In this document: positions 1-8,967 of the stretch, piece by piece
Position numbering within the stretch: the stretch's first letter is position 1
How the letters are laid out: every line of letters begins with the position of its first letter
From: Chara braunii
Lineage: Eukaryota > Streptophyta > Charophyceae > Charales > Characeae
DNA length: 28,317 nucleotides
Direction of reading: 5' to 3'
NCBI GenBank assembly: GCA_003427395.1
Contig: BFEA01001313.1
Location: 8,452-36,768 of the forward strand
Made by a program: the position numbers and the translations under genes
Notes under the pieces: model-generated
Seen by the model: only the letters and a program-made list of their open reading frames with translations
Told to the model about the DNA's origin: nothing
Databases searched by the model: none

Positions 1-77
<77 letters not shown>
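1..77. repeat. (CT)n microsatellite
   Basis: The first 77 bases are an uninterrupted CT dinucleotide run that starts at the window edge, so its full length is unknown. Poly-Leu/Ser reading frames across it and its neighbours are products of the repeat and not genes. Confidence 0.97.
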
Positions 78-78
<1 letters not shown>

Positions 79-294
79 AACACTCTCTTTCTCTCTCTCT
101 CTCTCACCTTCTCTCTCCCTCCCCAATCAATCAATCATCAATCGAATACGTGAATCTCTCTCTCTCTCTCGAACACTCTCTTTCTCTCTCTCTCTCTCAC
201 CCTCTCTCTCCCTCCCAAATCAATCAATTATCAATCGAATACGCGAATACCACATCCATTTGAATGCGCAGATACCTCTCTCCCTCTCTCTCTT

Positions 295-364
<70 letters not shown>

Positions 365-600
365 CGCCAATCAATCAAACAATCGAATGCGCGAATACCA
401 GACTCTCTCTATCTCCGGGACCCTCACTCTCTCTCTCAGACTCTTTCTCTCTCTCCTCCCCCCTCTCTCTCTCACTCTCGCTCTCCCTTTCCCTCTCTCT
501 CTCACTCTCGATCTTTCCACCATTTTATTGCTCTCGCTCTTTCTTCCATTCTATCCCTCCACCAATCACTGAATCAATCGGATGCGAAAACATCAATCAA
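78..600. repeat. CT-rich composite satellite with AATC-rich linkers
   Basis: CT tracts alternate with non-CT linkers of the type CAATCAATCAAT..ATCGAATRCG. The segment opening GAACACTCTCTTT recurs at 78 and 171, a 93-bp period. Related linkers lie near 125, 219, 367 and 560, so this is a higher-order satellite and not plain (CT)n. A second pure CT run sits at about 299-359. The open frames at 260-652 and 264-572 are low-complexity Ser/Leu products and are not called as genes. Confidence 0.85.
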
Positions 601-649
601 CCGAATGCGCTACTCGCCGACTGCAGACCGATTCTACGGCGCGCGTTCG

Positions 650-1150
650 TGATTGATCCATTAAGAATGATGACTGTCACATTGTTTAGTGACACAGAAT
701 GCCATCATGCTACATGAAGCAATCGCGAATGTGCATTACAGAATGTCGCATGGCGTAGACAACATCCGACGATGAACAATGAAGAAACGCAATGATGGCG
801 CAAACATTGTTCAATGAAGAATAATGTTCACACCATCATTGTGTCCCAACATTGTTTGTTGTCGAATGTTTTCTCTTAGCGAAACCTTCTTCGCTATCGA
901 CAATATTGTTCGATATCAAAAAATGTCGCCACCTGTGGGCAGTGATTGTGTAATTACATGGTGTTCACGTGGTCATGAGAATGTGCACATGTCAACCTGT
1001 GCGCGTCCGAGGGAATTGTCGAAGGCCGGACGTGTTTGTGTGCGAGAGCGTGGCACGACTGACTAGCGACACTGTGATGGTCAAACTTCCTACTTCTGTG
1101 TAATCGTGCGAACGGTAATGGACTCTTGGGGGACGTATGCAAGACACCTG
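650..1150. other. Spacer, no gene recognised
   Basis: Mixed sequence with recurring short words such as GAATG, ACATTGTT and AATGATG between the CT satellite and the first motif unit. No convincing reading frame, RNA gene or mobile-element terminus is seen. Confidence 0.5.
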
Positions 1151-1167
1151 TGCACACTTAATTCTTG

Positions 1168-1282
1168 TAGTCCGCCAGAATCCGTACTTCACCATCGACG
1201 ATTGGCAGTATCCCAACCAAAACCTCTTCGCGTGCGGGTTTAACCGAGGCTCCAAAGATGAAGTTTGGATATCGACGAACTA
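1168..1282. repeat. Composite motif unit 1 (93-bp offset class)
   Basis: The unit is bounded by two inverted copies of the dispersed 22-bp motif, one at 1168-1189 (orientation B: AAGTYCG, core, CGAACTT) and one at 1261-1282 (the reverse complement, orientation A). The starts are 93 bp apart. The interior contains CACCATCGACG..GGCAGTATC and is shared with the units at 1363 and 2160. About 80 bp of related spacer follows before the next unit. Confidence 0.85.
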
Positions 1283-1362
1283 AAGAGAAATGCACTCAAC
1301 GACACGTGCTAAGATTCCACGCACTGCACCCCAAGCACATGTCCTGCGGCACCTAATTGTTG

Positions 1363-1477
1363 TAGTTCGCCAGGATCCAGACTTCACCATCGACGGTGGA
1401 CAGTATCTCAACTAGGCCCTCCTGGCCTTATGGTTTGGATGAGGCCTCTACGATGAAGTTCAGATCCCGGCGAACTA
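1363..1477. repeat. Composite motif unit 2 (93-bp offset class)
   Basis: Same architecture as the unit at 1168: inverted motif copies at 1363-1384 and 1456-1477, again exactly 93 bp start to start. The interior aligns with unit 1 without net indel. The two units are offset by 195 bp, which suggests a former tandem array with a period of about 195 bp. Confidence 0.85.
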
Positions 1478-1479
1478 CC

Positions 1480-2100
1480 ACAATTGGCATTTCGGTGAGC
1501 GAGGGCAGGTTTTTTGGGGGGCCGCGGACCGGAAGGCGCAGGCGATTCCAGTCTCGCAATTTTCGAGCACCAACTTTGGCGATTTTTAACGCTCAGACGT
1601 TTTTAAAAAAATATAAAAAAAAATAAAATAAAATCGTTTAAACCATGAAATAAATGTTGCGCCAATTCGTCACTTTTCCTATTTTCGCGAGACTTTTCTG
1701 GCGAGTCTACAGTTTGTGGGCCAACGGGAAAAGTACCCATATTTCAACGATTTTTCACGCTCGGAAGAGCTTGTACAAACGTTTGCAATTTTGAGGGTCT
1801 GTAGATGTGGTAGTAATCTTTCCAGGAAAAATATTTGAAAAAAAATTGAAAACTTTTTTCAATTGGGAAATGGCATGTAGCGGCAATTCATCTTATTTTT
1901 CATTTTCGCCACTCTACCAGGTTCTCCACTCTGTGCTACCGGTACCCCTCATGGACCTGTGCTACTGGTCCCTCGAATTTTCGACATCGGGTAGAGTGGT
2001 AGTTTAAAGAGAATGGAACTCAAGGACACTTGCGGAGCGTGCAGTGTCATCCACCCACTACACCCTATGCACAAGTGTCGCAGACTAGTTAGTGTAGGTA
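1480..2100. other. AT-rich spacer with a 10-bp inverted repeat
   Basis: AT-rich stretch with A runs near 1605-1635. CCACTCTACC at 1909-1918 pairs perfectly with GGTAGAGTGG at 1990-1999, and CTACCGGT-like words lie in the loop. The flank after 2004 resembles the spacer that follows unit 1, so this may be an insertion between motif units. I could not define termini or a target duplication, and no gene is seen. Confidence 0.4.
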
Positions 2101-2159
2101 TTCAAAATTCGCCATTTGGAGTCCAAAATTAAGGTCTCTACTGCGTGACCGGATTGTTG

Positions 2160-2274
2160 TGGTCCGCTGGGATGTGTACTTCACCAGCGTCGGTGGGCAG
2201 TATCCCAAGTAGTCCTTCAAGGCTTTCTAGTTCAGTTGACGCTTCAAAGACGAAGTTCGGATCCCGACGGACTT
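2160..2274. repeat. Composite motif unit 3 (93-bp offset class)
   Basis: Inverted motif copies at 2160-2181 and 2253-2274, once more 93 bp start to start. The interior CACCAGCGTCGGTGGGCAGT is the same as in units 1 and 2. A further isolated orientation-B copy follows at 2424-2445. Confidence 0.85.
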
Positions 2275-2578
2275 TAACACAATGACACTCACAGGCACGT
2301 GCAGGGCGTCCGCCCGCTTAACCTCTGCCACAGTCCCGCGACCTGGTTGGCGTGCTCGCACGACAAGCAAAATTCATCATTCGGGGCCATGAAACAACGT
2401 ATCGGGAACGAAACCACATTGTGTAGTTCGCCGAGATCTGAACTTCACCACCGACAGTCGACACTACTGGCGAACTTACGGCCTCGACCTCTGCCGGATC
2501 TGTTGGTGTACCCGCCTACAAATCAGTGTCGTCCACAATTGGCAAGATTCACTCTTCTTCTTCTGCGCACCGGCCACG

Positions 2579-3280
2579 TTGACTAAAATGATAGGAAAAA
2601 CGAAATTTCCTAACGCACCCCTCATCGCCCCCCTGCATACCCCAATTCGTTTTACCGTTACTGCGATCTCATGCTCATCCGATATCAACTCCTACATTCA
2701 TGAAACACAGAAGTTGCTCTGCGTATGGCATGGTGCACTTCTACGGTGCCTTATCGTTGTTGTTGGGGGAACCCCTGCTCTGGCAACTTCAGATCCTCAC
2801 AGACTTCGGGGATCTCGCTCTGTCACAGCCATCGGTGCACCTGCCTACACATATCCGCCTTCCTCTTTCCGCATTTTGTCTAGAGCCTGGGGTTTTGGGG
2901 GGGGGGTGAGGGATCCAAGAGGTGTGTTTGTTTACTTCGAACACAATCTTGCATATATCCGCCTTCCTCTTTCCGCATTTTGTCAGCAAACGAGAAAACC
3001 TTATTGCCAAACCGCGTCGGAGGTTTTTGGGGGGGTTGGTGAGGGATCCAAGAGGCGTGTTTGTTTATTTCGAACACATTCTTGCAGTTATAAACGTTCG
3101 AGTTCGACAGTCAATCGTTGCAGTCGCGGGAATCACGATTCTGACGAGTGGGGACCCGGTGAACTTACAGCCCCAACCTCCGCCAGATCCGTCGGTGTGC
3201 CCGCTTATATATCCGTGTCGTCCACGTTAGGCAACATTCGTTTTCTTCTTCTCCGCGCCGACTTTGTTGACTATGAATGA
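2579..3280 (+). other. Repeat-borne ORF copy 1, function unknown
   Basis: A 233-codon frame in the first long repeat unit. Its first part matches, in the same frame, the ORFs at 3277 and 3881 (shared blocks such as ISCSS, CVWHGALL and GTPALATSDP). After about residue 105 it runs through the internal duplication and the match is lost. The 22-bp motif is translated as part of the TSDP block. No known domain is recognised. It may be an exon-like remnant carried by a satellite, or a chance frame. Confidence 0.25.
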
Positions 3281-3645
3281 TGGAGAAAAATATATTTGCT
3301 AATGGTCCCCTCGTCAACCCCCTTGAAAACCCGATTTGTTTTTTCATTATTGTGAGTTCATGCTCTTCCACTCCCATCTCTTGCGTTCATCAAACACAAA
3401 AAATCTTTTGCGTTTGGTATGGTGCACTTCTACACTGCCTCGTCGATGCTGTTCAGGGAACCCCTGTTCTGGCAACTTCTGATCCCAGCGGATTTTGGAG
3501 ATCATACTCTGTCACAACCTTCTATGCACCTGCCTGCACGTCTGGGCCTTCCTCTTTCCACATTTCGTCTGTAAAAGTGAACATACCCAGCAAACGACAA
3601 AACCTTATTGCCAAACCACGTCGGGGTTTTAGCGGGGGTTGGTGA
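3277..3645 (+). other. Repeat-borne ORF copy 2, function unknown
   Basis: A 122-codon frame that starts ATGATG at the repeat landmark. It aligns over most of its length with copies 1 and 3 and contains a hydrophobic stretch (CFFIIVSS) near residue 25. It ends at TGA inside the G-rich block. No known family is recognised and no splice signals were identified. Confidence 0.25.
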
Positions 3646-3880
3646 GGGGTCCAAGAGGGATGTTTTGTTTATTTCGAGCATATCCTTGCAGTGATAAACG
3701 ATAAGTTCCACAGTCAATTAATGCAGCCACGAGAATCCCGTTTCTGACGAGTGGGGACCCGATGAACTTACGGCCTCAACCACCTCTAGATCCGTCATTG
3801 TACCCGCCTACAAATCCGAGCCTTCCAAATTAGGCAACATTAGTCCTCCTTCGTCTGCGCACCGACTTCGTTGACTATGA

Positions 3881-4243
3881 ATGATGGAAAAAATGAAATT
3901 TACTAATGGACCCCTTTTCATCCCGCTTGAAACCACGTTTCGTTTTATCATTATTGCTGGCTCATGCTCTTCCAATGTCGACTCCTATATTCATGAGACA
4001 CAAAAGTTCAGGGGAACCCCTATTCTGGCAACTTCGGATCCCAACGGACTTTGGGAATCACGCTCTGTCACAGCCTTCTATGCACCTGCCTGCAAATATG
4101 TGTCTTCCTCTTTACGCATTTCATCTGCAGAAGTTGACATTGCCATCAGACGAGAAAACTTTATCGCCAAACCACGTCGGACGTTTAGGGGGGTTGGTGA
4201 GGGGTCCAAGAGGCATGTTTCGTTTATTTCGAACATGGCCTAG
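3881..4243 (+). other. Repeat-borne ORF copy 3, function unknown
   Basis: A 120-codon frame that also starts ATGATG-like at the same landmark. Relative to copy 2 it lacks 49 bases just before the GTP-LATSDP block but has one extra G there, so the net change is 48 bases and the shared frame is kept. The tail runs past the point where copy 2 stops. Function unknown. Confidence 0.25.
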
Positions 4244-4369
4244 GAGTGATGAATGTCCGAGTTAGAAACTCAATCAATGCAGTCGCGACAATCTTGACTA
4301 CGAGCGCCAAGCTCCGTCAGATCATCCGTTCAAACTGCCTGCAAGCTTGCGTCATCCATTGTTCACAAA

Positions 4370-5720
4370 CATTTGCACTTGCGTTATGTGCCCCTGCATT
4401 TCCAACTATGATAGATAGATTAAAAAAAAAATGGACAAGTCTGTTGGACCGCAAAAAAACATCCTATACCCGACACCGCGGTGTGCTGGTGGGCCGTCAA
4501 TGTCGACTACTGCAGTGGACTGAGTCGTTGTCGATGGAGCACAAAAAAAAATTAAATGACATTCCCAAAGTAAAATCAGTGCAGTCTTGAGAATCCTTTT
4601 TCTGGCAAGTCGAATCTCGACGCACTTTCAGGATCACGCACTGTCGAATTGTCCATCGCATCTCTGACAAGTACAAATATCGACACACTTTTAGGATCGC
4701 GCTATGTCAGATCATTCGTTGCACCCACCCGCATCTTCCTCTTTTGACATTGGGACAGCAGAAATTAACACTGACAGCACATGAGCTCGTTTTGTTGAAA
4801 AACCGCATGGGGGGTTTATAGGGGTTGGTGAGGGTCCGAGAGCCATGTTCTTTTTAATTCTCCAATGCACAGTCTTGCCGTGGAAAAGGTGCAAGTCCTA
4901 CAATCCAATCGCTGCAGTCGAGGAAAACCAGCTCTCATGAAATATCGAAAAACCGCATCGGGCATTCATAAGGGTTGTTGAGGGTTCCAAGAGCCATGTT
5001 CTTTTTAGTTGTACCGTGCATAGTCTTGCAGTGAAAAAAATGTAAGTCTGATAATCCAATCACTTCACTCGAGGGTACCCTATCTCTCACGAATTCGGTC
5101 CCCAGAGATCATTGAGGGTTTGCCTCCGTCACATCTTCGGTTCGAATCTTCTCGTCGACCAATTCTGGAGCTGCATTCACACTTGCACTTTGCACGCAAC
5201 AACCCCACTTAACCCCCCTTGCACTGTTCACTTGCACTGTTCACTTGCACTGAGCTCGCAACACCCATTTTTTCGCCAATGTGAAATAGACGAAAAAGAA
5301 AGACACAGGCCTCTTCGAGCCCGTAACAACCTTTTTGCTCACTAGTGCGGTTCGAAAGTGCGCGAAGCTTATGGGCTGCCATTTTCGACTACTGTGGAGG
5401 ACGAAATTATTGTCGTGGGAGTCAACACAAAAACGGTTTACATGACCTCCCACCACTAAAATCAATGAAGTCGCAGGAATTCGATCTCTGACAAGTTCGG
5501 ATCCCAACGCACTTTAAGGATCACACTTTGTCAGATCCTTCAATGCACCCACCTGCAAATCCACGCCTACCTTATTCCGCAATTCGAGTGCGGAAGTTAG
5601 TGTTGCCTGCGCACTTTCTCGCCTCATTGAAATGCCGCATCGGAGATTTAGGGGGGTTGTTGTGGAGTCCAAGAGGCATGTTCTTTATATTCTTGCCACA
5701 CAACCGTCGGACGCATTAGT
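4370..5720. repeat. Further, more diverged part of the repeat array
   Basis: Older copies of the same family continue. Orientation-A motif copies lie at 4607-4628, 4669-4690 and 5493-5514, each followed by a GGATC-AC/GC..TGTCAGATC-like block. G-rich blocks recur near 4810, 4960 and 5650 with the flank CCRAGAG-CATGTTCTTT. A longer period of about 886 bp links 4480-4630 (GTCGACTACTG..) with 5370-5515. Reading frames here are short and not conserved. Confidence 0.65.
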
Positions 5721-7030
5721 GCAAGCGCCCATTCATTGTTTGCCGCAAACCACTCATTACCAAAGTCGCCGCGCCTTTGAGTTTCTACCCTACCAGTCCA
5801 TAAATATCTAGTGAAGAATTCTCTGTGTAGACCCCTATATATGCCAGATAGTATAGACCAGGCTATGGAAACCGAACAAGTCTTGCAATTGTATTCCCAT
5901 CTGGAAATCCTGCAGTTGACCACGACAAGCTCTTCCAACATTTCGCCTTTCCAACAGTCCCGCACTGCATTCCCTGTAAAATGAAGTCTCGCTTATTGTG
6001 AGAGCTTTAGGGGTTATGTGTGGCATGTTTGAACCAAAAGCGAACTTTGGTAAACGTTGTAGTGCTTGTTTCTCGGAACAAGCTTAGAACCAATGGTCGC
6101 AATATGGACACTCCTCGCATCCTCTACGAGTCTAAGAGAACGGACAGTCCGATTTAATGATTTTCGGTCAAATTATGAGGTAGAGCAAGTGACATGCTGT
6201 ATGCATGATACCATTGGTAAGTGATTGGCAGATGTTGACTCGTTTGTAACGATGAAATATATTTTCATGTTCTCGAACATGGCGACAAGGGAGGAGCAAG
6301 AAACCCTAGCTTTCCGGTCATTAATGAATGCATCGTACGAGTTTGGTTTTCATGGGACGTGGGGGTCACTCATAGATGCTTTCGTAAATGGTAGCGTTTT
6401 TCAAAAGTTTAAATCATGGTTGCTCGTAGTATTAGACCTACTAAAATCTTGAGTTTACAAACTTTTTGCTAATCTGCATGTAGTTTTTAGTTTTCAAATG
6501 AAGTTCAGACTACACTTTTTCATGATTTACACAATTTGAACCTCTTCGTGAGATTGCCTCAATTTTATACTTAAGTTTTGATGTCATACCGGACAATGGT
6601 AATTCAAGCATTCAAGTTGGTGTTCATTTATTTTATCTTTTATTAATTTTTTGAATTCAATAAGTGAAAATGTAACGTGCGGTTCATAGGGTGAAAAAAC
6701 ATAATTAACTCCCTACCCCTATCTGTGATAAGTATTGGAGTTCTTGAATTTATTGTATGGGCTCAAGATAAAGTCTCTCTCATGACACATGAGAGTTCAA
6801 TTGCTTCGCTGTATCTTGGAAATGGCTTAAACTTGGAAGTTCCAAATTCATTAGTGAATCATCAGGCTCATTGTAGTTTTATCGAAAAGAGCCTCAAAGA
6901 CTAAAACCGAAGCAACTTTTGTTTTGTCGCCTCTTAGGGTTGCACAAATAGCATGGCAATTGTCTTAGCGTAAGATGGCAGAAAAATTGAAGATATAGTA
7001 AAATACCAAATGCAACATTAAATTGTATTA
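5720..7030. other. Unassigned, increasingly AT-rich sequence
   Basis: No repeat family from the rest of the window continues here, and AT content rises after about 6030. The longest plausible frame is 75 codons at 6225-6452 on the plus strand, starting MADVDSFVTMKY. It has no recognised domain, paralog in the window or clear splice context, so it is not called as a gene. Confidence 0.5.
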
Positions 7031-7300
7031 ATGATTACGATGTTTATCGAAGTGCAACGTAATCCATACTCAAACCATCTCGTTCACAATGTGTTTGCCT
7101 TGACTCATCAATTGAGTTCCAATGTATGTCTGTCACAATGTCATGTAAAATACGTTCAACTCAATGTTCATACAAAATTGATCGAAGTGCGATCAAATCT
7201 AGAGTTGAACTTCAACGTTCTCGTTCAGTGTCTCATTGCGTTGATTGTTCGTTTGAGTTTCAATTTATGACAACGCTATGTCAATTACGTCTTTTAAGTT
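7031..7300. repeat. Imperfect tandem duplication, 135-141-bp period
   Basis: ATCGAAGTGC occurs at 7046-7055 and 7181-7190 (135 bp), TCTCGTTCA at 7078-7086 and 7219-7227 (141 bp). The sequence between and after these anchors aligns loosely, including TGTCA..TACGT near the end of each unit. The frames that cross it (7031-7270, 7126-7509) carry no recognisable protein. Confidence 0.6.
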
Positions 7301-8730
7301 ACAAAATTTTGCGTGCTAACTCCCACTACTGCGATCGTATCCCCGCCGACGCAAGTTCGACGTGGTTTGCCCAGATCCCACAGTCCGTCGTGGCGATCAA
7401 GTGTGCAAAAGGCCAACGCGTCGTCAACCCGACAAGACTTTCCGACTCGCACCAAACACTTTGCCTAGCCACTCCTTCCCAGAAGCTGGCTTTGGAGTCG
7501 AGAACATAAGAGAGCTTTGCGGGCGCGTTTGCGGAATTTATAGCAGCGAGGAGGGAGACAAGGGTGGGAGAATGCAGGGGGAAAGTCGAAGTGTAAGAAG
7601 AGAAGCAGGAGGAGAACACTTGGCGAGAAGCGCGTTATAGAAGCCATGTTGATCCTTCGAAACTCAGCGATTGGCCAATCAGACTCGTCACACAATAGGC
7701 AGATCCTATCATACCACGCGTCTCATTGGTGGGCGAGGGTAATCGAAGGATCGTCCGGACTTCGCAAACTTTGCTCGAAGAGCGAGAAAAGAAAAGGCGC
7801 GAGACGTAGCGCAAGACAGGTCCAAGATTTAGATGATCAAGAAAGGGGAATGGGCGCGCAAAAAGAGCAAAGCGGGAGAGAGAGAGAGGGGGAAAAACAG
7901 TTACGAGGAGAGAAGAAGAGGAGGAGGAAGGAAAAAGGAACGTGGGAGAGAGCGATGCGGGGGACAGAGAGGAGAAAGCTTTTCATGCGTGGCACCGTCA
8001 ACAAAAAGGGAGAAAAGGCACTAAAACAGTTACAGCTTGCCTACGTCCTAGACCAATTCAAAATTGAAATCACCATATCCGGGTGCGAAAGAGCGACACG
8101 GGAAAGAAAGTCTTATGCCTATTCGTATCCCCACAAAATTCCGAAAGTTTTCCCCCCGACGCAACCAAGAACATTCATACAAAAAGGACACGTCAAAGTT
8201 CCGCTTATCCCGGAATTCCCAACTGTCGGGCCCCATTCCCAGTGTGCTCGCTAAGGCGCACTTAAATTCCCATGTATTTCCCGAATTGCAAAAAGAAAAA
8301 GCAGAACCCGGGAATCGAAAAAGCTTCCGAAAGATGGGGCCCCAAAACGCGGCACCCGGAATCAAGAAAATGAAACGGGGTTTTTATGAGGTTGGTATGA
8401 TACAGGGAAAATTCAAGCAAAAAGAGTACGAAAGATAGCAAAGGTTCAGAAAGTAGTTCGTCACATATGTGACGCGCAGGGGGTTCCAAAATTATGCGAT
8501 CTCCTGATTGCATGTTATGGCGGAGAAGGGGAGAGAGAGAGAGAGAACGGAGTTATGAATGAGGAACCAAGCGTATCAACAGATAACAGGGCTGAGTTCA
8601 TGTTGACGCCAACTTCAGTTGCGATCTACTGCATGGAAGTACGAATAAGGGGTAAGAGAAGACATATCAGCAGGAAGCAGTACAAGGAACGATAACTGAG
8701 CCGCGGAGGAGATGGCGACAACATGCGTGG
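7300..8730. other. Unassigned region with purine tract and CCAAT-like palindrome
   Basis: Contains the palindrome ATTGGCCAAT at 7671-7680 followed by TCAGA, a TATA-like TTTATAGC near 7538, and a GA-rich tract at about 7855-7990. Frames of 105-202 codons occur on both strands, but none has domain character or a paralog here. It lies just beyond the retroelement remnant, where a 3' LTR would be expected. I could not find matching LTR termini, a polypurine tract on the right strand, or a second LTR copy. Confidence 0.4.
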
Positions 8731-8880
8731 CTAGATCTCTGCAGCCCTGTCATATGCAACACCCCTATCCTCGTACTGTGGAGATCGTCCTGGTGACGCC
8801 ATCATAGTTCGTCTGATCTCCGTGCGCTCTGCACCGCAGCTCGTCGCGGCCTGTGGAATCAGAGCGTAAGTTGACGTCAT
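8731..8880 (-). CDS. Small 49-codon ORF in frame after the retroelement extra ORF
   Basis: ATG at 8880-8878 opens a frame that closes at TAG 8733-8731; the product starts MTSTYALIPQAATS. It is in the same frame as the last segment of the extra retroelement ORF, whose TAA is at 8970-8968, and the 87 bases between have no other stop. It may be the true C-terminal extension of that ORF after a point nonsense mutation, or a chance small frame. No domain is recognised. Confidence 0.25.
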   Translation of the reverse strand: MTSTYALIPQAATSCGAERTEIRRTMMASPGRSPQYEDRGVAYDRAAEI

Positions 8881-8967
8881 CGTCGATGGCGTGATCTTCG
8901 CGAAGCTTGCTGATTCGTGTCGTCCTTCCTTGTGGAAGGGTTTAGCGGGAGGGAAAGGGGATTGGGC

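Larger units (their letters stand above)
2420..4330. repeat. Tandem array of diverged 600-690-bp repeats
   Basis: Aligned landmarks repeat in order. The GTTGACTA-ATGAT block occurs at 2578, 3266 and 3870, giving periods of 688 and 604. The block AACTTACGGCC..CCCGCCTA-AATC occurs near 2470, 3158 and 3762. The G-rich block GGGGTTGGTGAGGG-TCCAAGAG occurs near 2900, 3030, 3640 and 4195. Each unit carries one orientation-A copy of the 22-bp motif (2785-2806, 3474-3495, 4030-4051). The first unit is longer because of an internal duplication: a perfect 30-bp repeat at 2851-2880 and 2955-2984, 104 bp apart. Confidence 0.8.

Noticed and set aside
260-652. Ser/Leu-rich 100-130-codon frames at the left end
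   Set aside because: They are translations of CT microsatellite sequence; two overlapping frames look alike because the repeat is dinucleotide.
8048-8438. 105-codon minus and 124-codon plus frames overlapping each other
   Set aside because: Mutually antisense frames with no domain, paralog or splice context; codon character favours neither.
7300-8730. Possible 3' LTR of the gypsy remnant
   Set aside because: No TG..CA termini, polypurine tract or second copy could be found; TATA- and CCAAT-like words alone are too weak.
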